A stretch of DNA of 64,000 nt from Bacteroidales bacterium (GCA_017471045.1 JAFUWZ010000011.1:1-64000), one strand, 5' to 3'; shown: positions 1 to 9,164, numbered from the stretch's first letter. The notes: generated from the sequence alone by a model not told the origin. Numbers and translations are program-made.

Positions 1-52
1 GCTGTTGCCGGGAGCCGGAAAGAACCCTCCGGGGAAGGCTCCCGGCAACAGC
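1..52. repeat. Palindromic element, copy A
   Basis: Perfect 16-bp inverted repeat: arms 1-16 and 37-52 around a 20-nt centre. Read on the minus strand, the core GGAGCC-(about 20 nt)-GGCTCC, with an inner CCC..GGAGGG hairpin, closely matches the element at 38605-38641 inside tsaB. The two differ at only a few positions, mostly C/T transitions. It lies just beyond the stop of the S9 peptidase gene, so it could also act as a 3' stem-loop. That it is a dispersed repeat family is inferred from two copies only. Confidence 0.7.
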
Positions 53-76
53 ACCGCCGCCCACAGCCGAGACACG

Positions 77-2854
77 TCAATAGCCCAGCGTCAGGCCCTT
101 TTCCGTCGCGGGGATGCCCTTCTCCATCCACACGGGCATCGGCTCGTCCTTCAGGTAATGACCGAAGAACTGGTCCAGGCGCCGGCTCAGGTCCTTGGAG
201 TTCCAGCGGCCGTTGAGGTTGTGCGCTTCGCGGTTGTACTGAAGCATCCAGGCCGGTTTGCCGCAGCGGCGCAGGGCCGTAAAGAACTCGATCCCCTGCC
301 ACCACGGGACGGCGCCATCATTGTCGTTGGACATGATCAGCACAGGGGTCTTTACCTTCGGTACAAAAAAGACCGGCGAATTGTCGTAATACAGGTCAAA
401 TCCGGACCACAGGTCCTTGCCGATGCGGCTCTGGCCCTGCTCATACTGGACTTCGCGCACGATGCCGCTGCCCCAGCGGATGCCACCGTAGGCCGAAGTC
501 ATGTTGGACACCGGGGCACCGGCGCCTGCCGCCGCATAGCGGTCCGTCTGCGTGATGATGTAGGCCACCTGATAGCCGCCCCAGCTCTGGCCTTGGATGC
601 CCATGTGCGCCTGGTCCACCCAGGCGTTCTTGCAGAGCTCATCCGTCGCGGCCAGGACCGACTCCAGGCCGTCGCGGCCCGGATGGCCGTCCAGCTTGTA
701 GTAGATATCCGGATCGCAGACCACATAGCCGTTGCTCACGAACCAGGGGATGTTGACAATCGAGCGGCTGGGCGCAGGATTGCGGGCGCTGTACATCGTC
801 TGCGAGTCTTTCTCGTAGAAATAAAAGATCACCGGATATTTCTTCGAAGGGTCGAAATCCTCCGGCTTGAACACCAGGGCGTCAGCCTCGATCCCGTCCG
901 CGCGCGTCCATTTCATCAGCTCGACCGTGCCCCAGTTGTAGTCGCGGATCTGGGGATTGGCCTCGCACACCAATTCCCCGCCCCGGGTCAGGTCGGTCGC
1001 CGCATAGAGGTTGCGGCCGGTCTCGAACGATTCACGAGTGTAAAACAGGACCGGCTTCTTCGGGGCCCGGGAGATGCACAGCGCATCCCATTTATAGGGT
1101 CCGGAAGCGAGCGTCACCAGCGAGGAGCGGCGACGGCTCAGGTCCCGCATCGCCACACCGCCCTCCTTCGTCACTTCGTTCTGTGTCAGGAAGTACAGCG
1201 GCAGCGACGGATCGATCCGCGTCGGACGCGGAAAATACTCCGGACGACTGTAGGGCATATTCAGGAAATACATCGTCTTCTCCGCCCGGCCGCGTCCTTC
1301 GGTCAGCATATACGGTTTGTCCCGGCCGGTCACATCGATCACCCACACGTCGTAACGGTCCCGCAGCGCGACGTGGCGTGAATCCTTGAACCAGGTCGCC
1401 GCGCCCGTCGGCGGCGGCAGGCACGGATGATCATCCTTCTCGTCGAAGAAGTTGACGCCCAGACCTGACGTCAGATCCGTCAGCCCCCCATCGGCGAGTG
1501 CATAAGCCATCCAAACGCGCTTCACGGCATCATAGAACACATAGCAGCAGCCGTCCGGCGAAGGGCTGATCCACGTCCAGGGGACCGCCTCGGCGACAAG
1601 CGTCCGGCTGCCGTCCCGCAGATCCACGGCATAGACATCGTGACAGGGATCCGTATCCCACTGCTGCCGGATCCGGTAAGGCTTGTCCGTCCACGCCAGC
1701 AACCGGTCTCCTTGGAAATCTGTCGGGATGTTCACATCCGGCAAGTCCTCATCCGCCAGGCGGGTCAGGCTGCCGTCGCCGAGGCGCAGCAGCGACCGGT
1801 AGGTCCGGTTCTTTTCCGTACCGGAACGGAGCTTTTGCACGGACTGGAGGTAATCCTCGTTCCAGGTCCAGATATCCAGTTGCGGCTGCTCGAAGTCCAC
1901 CAGGGTCGTATCTTTCTCCCGTGGGACCGGACAGAGACCAACGGTGAGGGCCTGGTCGCCGAAACGCCAGCCCAGGCCGGGATTGTCACTCAGTTTCCAG
2001 CCCTCCGGGATGGAGGCATGGGCGTGGTCCAGCACCTTGCTGACCTGACCGCCCGCCCAGGTATAGACGTCAATGCATTTGGATACGGCCTTGGCGGTAT
2101 CCAGGTTGGCATAAAAGGCGAAACGGTCCCCCGCCTCATTCCAGTAGATCTTGCCGAGCCGCGCCTTCTTGTCCGCCACGAGCAGCGTATCCGTCATGCC
2201 GGCAGCCGGATCGTAGAGGCAGACGCCCGCCCGGCGGAGCGAATCCTTTGCACCGGGTGTGCAGTCGTAGGCGATCCGCCGGCCGGTCCGGTTGAAGACC
2301 GGGTTGGAGACCGTTTTCAGGGTGTCCCGGGACAGATTCTTGATATTCAGGACGATAAGATCTTCTTTCTTGAGCAGGCTGTCTTTCTTGTCGACATGCT
2401 TGGTGTAAGCGATCCAGTCCGAAAGCTCAAAAGGCACGTACAGGGCATTCAGCAACTCATATTTCTCCACGGCGCCGGTCTGCAGGTCCAGGACGGCCAG
2501 GCTGTCCTTGGGCATCTGATCCGCCTTCTTCTTCTTGATCTTCGCCTGGCGCGTCTCTTTGTACCCCGGTTTGATCTTGTACACCGCCTTGGTACCGTCC
2601 ATCGAGATTTTGAAGTCCGAGGCGCGCGGGCAGCTCCACTCGCTGCCGGTCACCGCGTTGACCACATGCAGCACACCGTCCCCCTGCTGGGGGGAAAGCG
2701 TATAATACATCCACGCGCCGTCATAAGGAACGGCAGGACGGCTCAGGGTTTTCCAATCATCATAGACCGAATGGTCCAAGGCAGGTTTCTGGGCCTGGAG
2801 GCTGAAAGAAGCCAGCAGCACGGCCACGGTACACATCGACACGTTTCGTCTCAT
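77..2854 (-). CDS. S9 family peptidase (prolyl oligopeptidase-type), exported
   Basis: 925-aa serine peptidase of the S9 family. A signal peptide occupies about residues 1-21 (ending LQAQ), so it should act in the periplasm. The first 600 or so residues are WD/propeller-like repeats of the kind that gate substrate access in dipeptidyl-peptidase relatives. The C-terminal third is the alpha/beta-hydrolase domain. The nucleophile sits in GQSWGGYQ near residue 755, the acid in SNDNDGAVP near 845 and the base in REAHNL near 875, so the triad looks complete. Monocistronic, with a TATATTTG box 22 nt upstream of the ATG. The family cleaves short peptides, often after proline; the actual substrate cannot be read from the sequence. 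Confidence 0.93.
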   Translation of the reverse strand: MRRNVSMCTVAVLLASFSLQAQKPALDHSVYDDWKTLSRPAVPYDGAWMYYTLSPQQGDGVLHVVNAVTGSEWSCPRASDFKISMDGTKAVYKIKPGYKETRQAKIKKKKADQMPKDSLAVLDLQTGAVEKYELLNALYVPFELSDWIAYTKHVDKKDSLLKKEDLIVLNIKNLSRDTLKTVSNPVFNRTGRRIAYDCTPGAKDSLRRAGVCLYDPAAGMTDTLLVADKKARLGKIYWNEAGDRFAFYANLDTAKAVSKCIDVYTWAGGQVSKVLDHAHASIPEGWKLSDNPGLGWRFGDQALTVGLCPVPREKDTTLVDFEQPQLDIWTWNEDYLQSVQKLRSGTEKNRTYRSLLRLGDGSLTRLADEDLPDVNIPTDFQGDRLLAWTDKPYRIRQQWDTDPCHDVYAVDLRDGSRTLVAEAVPWTWISPSPDGCCYVFYDAVKRVWMAYALADGGLTDLTSGLGVNFFDEKDDHPCLPPPTGAATWFKDSRHVALRDRYDVWVIDVTGRDKPYMLTEGRGRAEKTMYFLNMPYSRPEYFPRPTRIDPSLPLYFLTQNEVTKEGGVAMRDLSRRRSSLVTLASGPYKWDALCISRAPKKPVLFYTRESFETGRNLYAATDLTRGGELVCEANPQIRDYNWGTVELMKWTRADGIEADALVFKPEDFDPSKKYPVIFYFYEKDSQTMYSARNPAPSRSIVNIPWFVSNGYVVCDPDIYYKLDGHPGRDGLESVLAATDELCKNAWVDQAHMGIQGQSWGGYQVAYIITQTDRYAAAGAGAPVSNMTSAYGGIRWGSGIVREVQYEQGQSRIGKDLWSGFDLYYDNSPVFFVPKVKTPVLIMSNDNDGAVPWWQGIEFFTALRRCGKPAWMLQYNREAHNLNGRWNSKDLSRRLDQFFGHYLKDEPMPVWMEKGIPATEKGLTLGY

Positions 2855-2875
2855 CTCAAATGGAAATTAAGGAAA

Positions 2876-2883
2876 CAAATATA
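2876..2883 (-). promoter_or_regulatory. Bacteroidota -7 box (TATATTTG) for S9 peptidase
   Basis: TATATTTG on the minus strand, 21 nt from the peptidase ATG. It lies back to back with the plus-strand box of tcdA at 2919-2926. No clear -33 TTTG was found. Confidence 0.6.
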
Positions 2884-2918
2884 AGACATCTGTTCCGCAA
2901 AAACCACAATAATTTGCG

Positions 2919-2926
2919 TATCTTTG
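2919..2926 (+). promoter_or_regulatory. Bacteroidota -7 box (TATCTTTG) for tcdA
   Basis: TATCTTTG, 19 nt before the ATG at 2946. This box argues against starting tcdA at the in-frame TTG at 2931, which would lie at the transcription start. Confidence 0.6.
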
Positions 2927-2945
2927 GCTGTTGTTTTCCGGTGAA

Positions 2946-3779
2946 ATGGCTACGACACTCGAAAAAGCGATTTACAACCGCACCACCTTGCTGCTCGGGG
3001 ATCCCGTGATGGAAGCCCTGGGACAGGCCCGGGTCATCATCTTCGGCGTGGGCGGCGTCGGCAGCTGGTGCGCGGAAGGGCTGCTCCGGTCCGGAGTCAC
3101 ACACCTGACCCTGGTCGATTCGGACTGCGTCTGCATCACCAACGTCAACCGACAGAGCATGGCAACGACCCGGACGGTCGGGCAGGTAAAAGTGGACGCG
3201 CTCAAGAATAAGCTACTGGAAATCAACCCGAAAGCACAGATCGAAGCCGTGCAGGAAATCTATTCTGAGCAGACGGCATCCCACTTCGACCTCGACGCCT
3301 ACGATTATGTCGTGGACGCGATTGACTCGCTGAAAGACAAGGCCGCCCTGATCCTGCATGCCTGCCGGAGCCGGGCCGTTTTCTATTCGGCGATGGGTGC
3401 TGCTCTCAAACTGGACCCCATCCAAGTCAAGGTGGCGGAGTTTTGGAAAGTCCGCGGTTGTCCGCTCGGCGCCATCCTGCGCAAGCGTTTCCGGAAAAAC
3501 GGGACCCTCCCGGCGCGCAAGTTCCTCTGTGTCTATGACGAGGAGGTACTGCCCAACCTGGGCAAGGCACAGACCTGCGGCACGGACCAGTGCCTGTGCC
3601 CGAAAGCCCGGGTCGGGGTCGGTCGGGCGGATCTCGCCGGCCACGAATGGTGCTCGTCCAAGGCCCAGATCAACGGGACCACGGCCCCGATCACAGCCAT
3701 TTTCGGCTTCACCCTGTCCGGGCTCATCCTGAAAGACCTCTACCGCAAAGTCCGCGTGCAGGCATCAGCGTCCGCCTGA
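2946..3779 (+). CDS. tcdA: tRNA threonylcarbamoyladenosine dehydratase (TcdA/CsdL)
   Basis: ThiF/MoeB/E1-like ATP-dependent enzyme, 277 aa, which cyclises t6A37 of ANN-decoding tRNAs to ct6A. The nucleotide-binding Gly motif (IIFGVGGVGSWCAEGLL) lies near residues 28-44, followed by the NRQ/Asp region (TNVNRQSM) and the DAIDSLKDKAAL segment typical of this subgroup. A Cys-rich tract (ICGTDQ-type, CLCPKAR) lies near residue 215. I chose ATG 2946 over the upstream in-frame TTG because of the promoter position. The 3' end overlaps the convergent esterase gene by 15 nt. tsaB, for the t6A precursor pathway, is also in this window at 37983. Confidence 0.92.
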   Translation: MATTLEKAIYNRTTLLLGDPVMEALGQARVIIFGVGGVGSWCAEGLLRSGVTHLTLVDSDCVCITNVNRQSMATTRTVGQVKVDALKNKLLEINPKAQIEAVQEIYSEQTASHFDLDAYDYVVDAIDSLKDKAALILHACRSRAVFYSAMGAALKLDPIQVKVAEFWKVRGCPLGAILRKRFRKNGTLPARKFLCVYDEEVLPNLGKAQTCGTDQCLCPKARVGVGRADLAGHEWCSSKAQINGTTAPITAIFGFTLSGLILKDLYRKVRVQASASA

Positions 3780-4688
3780 GGCCAGGATGGTGCCGAAAAA
3801 ATCCGTCAGCGCATCCCGGATCTCCTGATAGCGGAGGCTCAGGGTCCAGTCGTCATTCAGATGGAGCCTGTGCCGCTTTTCCTTGCAGACATGCAGCACA
3901 CAAGGGATACCCAGGGCCTCGGCCCGCTGACAGGTGGCCTGGGTGCCGAACACTTCGTCCGTGAAGAGACGGGCCTTCAACGGGTACCCCCGGTCGAAGG
4001 GGACGACGGGATCCTGCTCCGACTGGAAAGCGAGGATCGGTACGCGCGCGTGTTCCAGCACGGAAAGATCCCGCACATAGCCCCACAGGTCGCCGACGGC
4101 CCGGATCCGGAAATCCGGTCCCAGCCGGGTTTGAAAGCCCTCCGACGGGACATCCCCATAGACCTCATACGCCAGATGAAGCGCCGTCGTCGCACCGGCG
4201 CTGGTCCCGGCGACGAAGACCCGCTCCGGATCGATCCGCAGGTCTTCGCGCCCCAGCAGGTAAACCAAGGCGCAATCGGCATCTTCCACGGCATCCCATT
4301 CAGCCTTCACAATCGCGGCCTTGTGCGGCCGAAACCCCAGCCGGTAGTCGATCGATGCGGCCACGTATCCCAGCGAAGCAAAATGACGGCACCAGGCGAC
4401 CTGGCCCTTCTCGCCTTTGTTGCCAATCCAGTAAGCACCGCCGTGCATCATCAGCAGCAGCGGGCGCGTCGCTGACGGATCGCCGGCCGGCTGATAGATG
4501 TCCATCTTCAAGTCCAGTGGACGACGCTTCATCCCTTCCCACACCATCATACCGACCGGGAAGGGCCGCCGCTCCGGAGCCTCGCTCCAGTACCCGTCGG
4601 CCCGACCGTACACCACGTCCGCCAAGACTTCCACCCCGAAGGACGGAGTCCGGTAGGACAAGGGACGGGCGGGAAGATCGACATGCAT
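3765..4688 (-). CDS. Alpha/beta hydrolase (BD-FAE/carboxylesterase-like)
   Basis: 307-aa alpha/beta-hydrolase with the oxyanion-hole motif HGGAYW near residue 80, the nucleophile elbow GTSAGAT near 160, an acid in SEQDPVVP near 225 and a His in the C-terminal KRHRLHL region. This layout matches the feruloyl-esterase-like/acetylxylan-esterase-like group common in Bacteroidales. No signal peptide is visible, so a cytoplasmic location is likely. It converges on tcdA with a 15-nt overlap and diverges from the SLC1 transporter gene. The ester substrate is unknown. Confidence 0.85.
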   Translation of the reverse strand: MHVDLPARPLSYRTPSFGVEVLADVVYGRADGYWSEAPERRPFPVGMMVWEGMKRRPLDLKMDIYQPAGDPSATRPLLLMMHGGAYWIGNKGEKGQVAWCRHFASLGYVAASIDYRLGFRPHKAAIVKAEWDAVEDADCALVYLLGREDLRIDPERVFVAGTSAGATTALHLAYEVYGDVPSEGFQTRLGPDFRIRAVGDLWGYVRDLSVLEHARVPILAFQSEQDPVVPFDRGYPLKARLFTDEVFGTQATCQRAEALGIPCVLHVCKEKRHRLHLNDDWTLSLRYQEIRDALTDFFGTILASGGR

Positions 4689-4741
4689 GACGGTAATGAG
4701 GAAAAGGTCCGGTTCATGGACAAATATCGCAATTTTATTCC

Positions 4742-4749
4742 TATCTTTA
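4742..4749 (+). promoter_or_regulatory. -7 box (TATCTTTA) for the SLC1-nitrilase pair
   Basis: TATCTTTA, a one-base variant of TAnnTTTG, 21 nt before the ATG at 4771. Confidence 0.5.
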
Positions 4750-4770
4750 CGCTGAAGACGATTCTACATC

Positions 4771-5949
4771 ATGAAAAAACTGAAAGCCGGCCTCTTCGTC
4801 AAGGTCCTCCTCGCCATCGGCGGCGGCGCCCTGCTGGGGCTGATCGCACCGGATGTCCTGGTGCGCATTTTCAAGACCTTCAACGTCCTGTTCGCCCAGG
4901 TACTCAAATTCATCATTCCTCTCCTCATCCTGGGGCTCGTCACCCCGGCCATCGCCCATGTCGGCAAGGGAGCTGGCAAGATGCTCCTTGCTGTACTCGG
5001 CATCGCCTACCTCTCGACCATCTGCTCGGGCTTCTTCGCCCACCTGAGCGCCTCCCGCACGCTGCCGCTCTACCTCAAAGCCGGCGAGCTCTCGTCCGAA
5101 GCGGTTTCGGCCAAGGAGTTCCTTCCCTATTTCGACCTCAAGATCCCGCCCGTGTGTGACATCCTGACGGCCCTGCTGCTGTCTTTCATGATCGGTGTCG
5201 GCATCATCCTGACGGATGCCGGCGCGCTGCGCAAGGGATTTGACGAGTTCGGCAAGATCGTCCGCCTGACCATCGAGCGCGTGATCATCCCCCTGCTGCC
5301 CTGGTACGTCTTCACGATGATCTGCGAGATGAGCGCCCGGGGTGTGATCGCCGTGGTGCTGGGATCCGGTGCCAAGATCATCCTGACGGGCATCGTCCTG
5401 ACGATCCTCTATCTGATCATCCAATACGGCATCGCCGGAGCGATCGCCGGGAGAAACCCGTTCAAGTGCCTCTGGAACATGCTCCCGGCCTACTTTACCG
5501 CCTTCTCGATCTGCTCCTCCTCCGCCGCCATCCCGGTCACCTCGGAGTGTACCCGCAAGAACGGCGTGCCCGACGACCTCGTGGATTTCACCATCCCGCT
5601 CTGCTCCACGGTCCACATGTGCGGCTCGACCATCAAGCTGGCCGTCTCCGCCATTGCGGTCGCCTACCTCACCGGGACCCCGCTGCCTTTCGCCGTCTAT
5701 GTCCATTTCGTACTGATGCAGGGCATCGCGGCTGTCGCGGCCCCCGGCGTGATGGGCGGCGTGCTGATGGCTTCCGTCGGCCTGCTGGAGTCCATCTTGG
5801 GCTTCTCGCCCGACCAGACGGCCCTCGTCATGACGCTCTACCTGGCGCTGGACGGCTACGGTCCGGCCTGCAATGTGACGGGCGACGGCGCCATCGCCCT
5901 GATCATCAACAAATTTTTCGGAAAGAAACCCCTAACCGCAGTCCAATGA
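4771..5949 (+). CDS. Dicarboxylate/amino acid:cation symporter (SLC1 family)
   Basis: 392-aa polytopic membrane protein of the DctA/GltP (SLC1) family, driving uptake of a dicarboxylate or amino acid with Na+ or H+. The reentrant-loop serine motif is present (SICSSSSAAIPVTSEC region, near residue 245). The family's NMDGT motif, which holds cation ligands, is changed to HMCGS near residues 285-289, so ion coupling or substrate may differ from DctA/GltP. It ends in an ATGA overlap with the nitrilase-like gene, so the two are translationally coupled. The exact substrate is not predictable. Confidence 0.88.
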   Translation: MKKLKAGLFVKVLLAIGGGALLGLIAPDVLVRIFKTFNVLFAQVLKFIIPLLILGLVTPAIAHVGKGAGKMLLAVLGIAYLSTICSGFFAHLSASRTLPLYLKAGELSSEAVSAKEFLPYFDLKIPPVCDILTALLLSFMIGVGIILTDAGALRKGFDEFGKIVRLTIERVIIPLLPWYVFTMICEMSARGVIAVVLGSGAKIILTGIVLTILYLIIQYGIAGAIAGRNPFKCLWNMLPAYFTAFSICSSSAAIPVTSECTRKNGVPDDLVDFTIPLCSTVHMCGSTIKLAVSAIAVAYLTGTPLPFAVYVHFVLMQGIAAVAAPGVMGGVLMASVGLLESILGFSPDQTALVMTLYLALDGYGPACNVTGDGAIALIINKFFGKKPLTAVQ

Positions 5950-7196
5950 AACGTTTCCTCACCCTCGCGCTGTTCCTCTTCGCGGCACTTCCCTCCTTCG
6001 CGGCCCCGATGAAGGCCCGTGTCATCCAGCCGCTCTTCGGCCAGGACCGCCAGGCCCTGGACAAAAGTTTCGAATGGACCCTCCGCCAGCTGGAGAAATG
6101 CAATGCCAGCCTGGATATCGTCGTGCTGCCCGAATTCAGCGAAGTGCCGGGCGCCACGCCGCAGCCCGAAGATTTCCTCAAAATCGTGCGCGAATACGGT
6201 CCCACCCTGCTCCAGGCCTGCTCCGAGACGGCCCGCCGCTGCTCCACGCTGGTTTTCTGCGGGGCGATCGACACCGATTGGGACGTGCCGCGCAACGCCA
6301 CCTTCGTCTTCGGCCGGGACGGCGCCCTGATCGGCAAATACTACAAGGAGCACCTGACCGCCGGCGAGTGGCAGAAATACGGTCTGGACAAATCCTACAC
6401 CGAGCAGTGGACCCAGCCCCTGATGATGGACATCGAGGGCGTGCGCTACGCCTTCCTCACCTGCTACGACTTCTATTTCTACGAGAATTTCGCCAACATC
6501 GCGCGCTGGAAGCCGGATGTGATCATCGGCTGCTCCCACCAGCGAAGCGATCCCTTCCGGGCGCTGGACATCATCAATACCTTCTGCGCCTACAACACCG
6601 GCGCGTACGTGGTCCGGGCTTCCGTATCGATGGGCCGCCGCTCAAAGCTTGGCGGCTGCTCCTGCATCGTTTCGCCGACCGGCAAGATCCTGGGCAAACT
6701 CCGCTCCCAGGTGCGCGTGCTGGACGTGACCTTCGATCCGAAGGAGAAATACCTCAAGCCCGCGGGCTACGGCAACCCGCCCGCCCTGCATTCGGAATAC
6801 ATCGAGATCGGCCGGCGTCCCTGGAAGTACCGTCCGGGCGGCAGCGCCATCGTCCCGCCGCTCAGCGAGACCCCTGCCGAGCACAGTTACCTGCACAGCA
6901 ACGACCTGGCTGCGCTCGGTGCCGCCGTAGCGACGGGTACGCGGGAGATCGGATTCGACCTGGATCCCTCCGGAGACTGGGAGGCGCATCTGCAGGAGAT
7001 CCTGCAGCATCTGTCCTGCCACGCGATCATGGACATCCACCTGGCGGGCAACGCTTGGGATGAGGCGGCCTTGCGCCGCTTGTACGCGCTCGTATTCGTC
7101 TATGACGCTGTCGCACACACGCATTTCAGCGTCCCGGACGCGGCGGTCCGGGAGCAGCTCAGCGCCCTGGCGCCGAAGATCCCGGTCAGCGAATAA
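5946..7196 (+). CDS. Exported carbon-nitrogen hydrolase (nitrilase superfamily)
   Basis: 416 aa, starting at the ATG that overlaps the SLC1 stop (ATGA). A longer open frame extends upstream, but it runs through the transporter gene and has no independent support. Residues 1-20 are a signal peptide (LFAALPSFAAP). The Glu-Lys-Cys catalytic triad of the nitrilase superfamily is visible: Glu in LPEFSE (about 62), Lys in GKYYKEHL (about 136) and Cys in LTCYDFYF (about 172). After about residue 310 there is an extra 100-residue C-terminal part I do not recognise. Coupling to a transporter suggests that the released acid or amino acid is imported, but this is inference. Confidence 0.85.
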   Translation: MKRFLTLALFLFAALPSFAAPMKARVIQPLFGQDRQALDKSFEWTLRQLEKCNASLDIVVLPEFSEVPGATPQPEDFLKIVREYGPTLLQACSETARRCSTLVFCGAIDTDWDVPRNATFVFGRDGALIGKYYKEHLTAGEWQKYGLDKSYTEQWTQPLMMDIEGVRYAFLTCYDFYFYENFANIARWKPDVIIGCSHQRSDPFRALDIINTFCAYNTGAYVVRASVSMGRRSKLGGCSCIVSPTGKILGKLRSQVRVLDVTFDPKEKYLKPAGYGNPPALHSEYIEIGRRPWKYRPGGSAIVPPLSETPAEHSYLHSNDLAALGAAVATGTREIGFDLDPSGDWEAHLQEILQHLSCHAIMDIHLAGNAWDEAALRRLYALVFVYDAVAHTHFSVPDAAVREQLSALAPKIPVSE

Positions 7197-7219
7197 CGGT
7201 CTCTCGCCGGGGCAGGCTG

Positions 7220-8044
7220 CTAGATCCGGATGCGGCCCGCCAGGCGGTTGAGCGCGTCCCACCAGCGCGTCGGCAGGACCGCGTGGAAAAAGACCAGCAG
7301 GAAAGATCCGGTCCCGATCCGGTACCGCGTCCTCGGACGACGGCTCTCCACCGCCCGCACGATCGCCCGCGTCACGACGGCAGGCCGCGCAAGCAGATTC
7401 GACTCGTAACCTTTGCGCATCGTCGCGCTCATCCGAAGACCCGTCTGCTCATAGACCGTGCCCCGTGACGAATCGGCCAGATGATCCGCCGCGATCACGC
7501 CCCACGCCGTGTGGATGCCGCCCGGCTCGATGATGGACACATTGATCCCGAAAGGCTTCAGCTCCATGCGCAGCGCGTCGCTCAGCGCTTCCACCGAGTA
7601 TTTGGATACATTATACCAGCCACCGTAATACATCACGACGCGGCCGGCGACGGAGGCGACGTTGATGATGCGGCCCGATCCCTGGGCGCGCATGGACGGC
7701 AGGACGAGCTGGCACAGACGCGCCAGGCCGAAGACATTGACTTCCTGCTGCCGACGGGCCTCTTCCATCGGGACATTTTCGACGGCGCCGAAATAGCCGT
7801 AACCGGCATTGTTGACCAGGACGTCGATCCGCCCTTCGGCCTCCAAAACCGTCCGGACGCCCTCCTGCATCGAGGTCTCGTCCGTCACGTCCATCCGCAG
7901 CGGCACGATGCCCAGCGGTCGCAAATCTTCCATTTTTTCAACCCTGCGTGCCGCCGCATAGACGCGGTATCCCTTCTGCGCAAGCGTACGGGCCGTTTCG
8001 TACCCGATGCCGCTGCTGGCTCCAGTGACTAAAATTACCTTCAT
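7220..8044 (-). CDS. SDR family NAD(P)-dependent oxidoreductase
   Basis: 274-aa classical short-chain dehydrogenase/reductase. The cofactor motif TGASSGIG lies at residues 7-14, NNAGYGYFG near 88, the catalytic Ser in INVASVAG near 138, and Tyr-Lys in YNVSKYS near 152-156. The second basic residue after the Gly motif (AARRVEKM) suggests NADP(H). Monocistronic; a TACCTTTA box lies at 8049-8056 just before the ATG. Convergent with the nitrilase gene across a 23-nt gap. Substrate unknown. Confidence 0.9.
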   Translation of the reverse strand: MKVILVTGASSGIGYETARTLAQKGYRVYAAARRVEKMEDLRPLGIVPLRMDVTDETSMQEGVRTVLEAEGRIDVLVNNAGYGYFGAVENVPMEEARRQQEVNVFGLARLCQLVLPSMRAQGSGRIINVASVAGRVVMYYGGWYNVSKYSVEALSDALRMELKPFGINVSIIEPGGIHTAWGVIAADHLADSSRGTVYEQTGLRMSATMRKGYESNLLARPAVVTRAIVRAVESRRPRTRYRIGTGSFLLVFFHAVLPTRWWDALNRLAGRIRI

Positions 8045-8094
8045 GCGCTAAAGGTAAGCAATATTTTGTACAATGAAAACGGTCCCGGGCAGGA

Positions 8095-8751
8095 TCAGAA
8101 GTGCCAGCCTAAACCGCCATGGATGAGCGAGGCAAAAGGACTGACGGAATCATCGAGAAAAACATAGAAGTGTTCGCCCCCGAATCGTAATCCGATCAAG
8201 GTAATGGAGGGCATGACCGACAGTTCGTCGGTCCACACCAGGCCCAGGCCGATCTCGGAGTACCACTGAACGGCGCGATCCGGACTCCAGACATGGCGGT
8301 AGGAGCCGGTAAGGGAGTACGAGTACAGGGGCTTCTCCCATTCCCCCTCTATTTGGGCGAGATTGTACCGGGTCCTTCCTTCGGGATCGACCCCAAACGC
8401 AGCGTACTGGGTATACAAGACTTGGGAACGCGTTGCACAGCCCGTCAGGACCAGCTCAGAGCCATATCTTACATGATAGATGCCGGACAGACTGATATTC
8501 AACTTGTTTCCATCCATAAAACTCGTCTCTTGCCCCAGCTCGGCCAGGGATCTGTCATACCGGCGTGAGTTCTCCTGCAAGAGTGCATGCAAAGGAAGAA
8601 AGCCTGTTCCCAGTTCCAAGGAAAAACGCTGACTCTGGGGCAAACGGTAGGACCGACGGACCCTCGTCGGGCCGGAAGGCCCCACCCACTGAGCCGATGC
8701 AGCAAGGCTCCATCCGAGCAGCAGCCAGACAAAAAGCAATCGGACCCGCAT
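8095..8751 (-). CDS. Predicted small outer-membrane beta-barrel protein, linked to the rSAM/lipoprotein pair
   Basis: 218 aa with a signal peptide (about residues 1-20, ending SLAASAQ) followed by alternating polar/aromatic segments (for example RFSLELGTGFL, KLNISLSGIYHV, SYSLTGSYRHV, GLRFGGEHFYVFL). It finishes with a terminal aromatic residue (GGLGWHF), as in outer-membrane barrels. The length would suit about eight strands. It starts 2 nt after the lipoprotein gene upstream, so it is almost certainly co-transcribed with it, and both diverge from the radical SAM gene. I do not recognise a named family. Confidence 0.7.
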   Translation of the reverse strand: MRVRLLFVWLLLGWSLAASAQWVGPSGPTRVRRSYRLPQSQRFSLELGTGFLPLHALLQENSRRYDRSLAELGQETSFMDGNKLNISLSGIYHVRYGSELVLTGCATRSQVLYTQYAAFGVDPEGRTRYNLAQIEGEWEKPLYSYSLTGSYRHVWSPDRAVQWYSEIGLGLVWTDELSVMPSITLIGLRFGGEHFYVFLDDSVSPFASLIHGGLGWHF

Positions 8752-8753
8752 GG

Positions 8754-9143
8754 TTACTGCCCTTGAGGGTTAAGACGGATCACGATCTCGCGCTCACGCA
8801 GGTCGGCCAGCATCGTATCCTTGGGAGCCACCTGGCCAGATGGATCCTCGAAGCGAAGGTAAGGTCCCAGTTCATTCCGCTCATAGGGGATCCCCACCTG
8901 GCACCGGCCATCCGCATCGGTCACACCCAGCTCCACATATTCAACGTCATCCTGGATCGCTTTTCCCTTTACCCGGATGCCTTCCAACGGCTCTCCGGTC
9001 CTGTCCGAAACAAGGGAAAAACTCATCGGTGCCCAGCCAAATTCGACAAGGGCAGGCTGCGGCACGCCATAGCAAGCCTGGAAGATAAACAGGGCCGTCG
9101 TCAGGGACGCACCTTTGAGCAGATTGTGCAACCACTTCATCAT
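8754..9143 (-). CDS. Putative lipoprotein of the rSAM/lipoprotein system
   Basis: 129 aa with a lipoprotein signal (FIFQAC, Cys near residue 24). The mature part is a small carboxypeptidase-regulatory/Ig-like fold (motif DRTGEPLEGIRVKGK). The only other Cys is in the DGRCQVG loop. It resembles the partner lipoprotein of the Bacteroidales rSAM/lipoprotein system (as I recall, TIGR04134), whose radical SAM partner (TIGR04133) is the divergent gene at 9215. Two in-frame ATGs (9143, 9140) are possible. The modification, if any, made on this lipoprotein is unknown. Confidence 0.75.
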   Translation of the reverse strand: MMKWLHNLLKGASLTTALFIFQACYGVPQPALVEFGWAPMSFSLVSDRTGEPLEGIRVKGKAIQDDVEYVELGVTDADGRCQVGIPYERNELGPYLRFEDPSGQVAPKDTMLADLREREIVIRLNPQGQ

Positions 9144-9164
9144 GTCAAATTTACAAATATTCCC

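Noticed and set aside
5466-5945. N-terminal extension of the nitrilase-like protein by 160 codons
   Set aside because: The extension overlaps the SLC1 coding sequence in another frame. ATG 5946 opens a clear signal peptide and gives the usual ATGA coupling.
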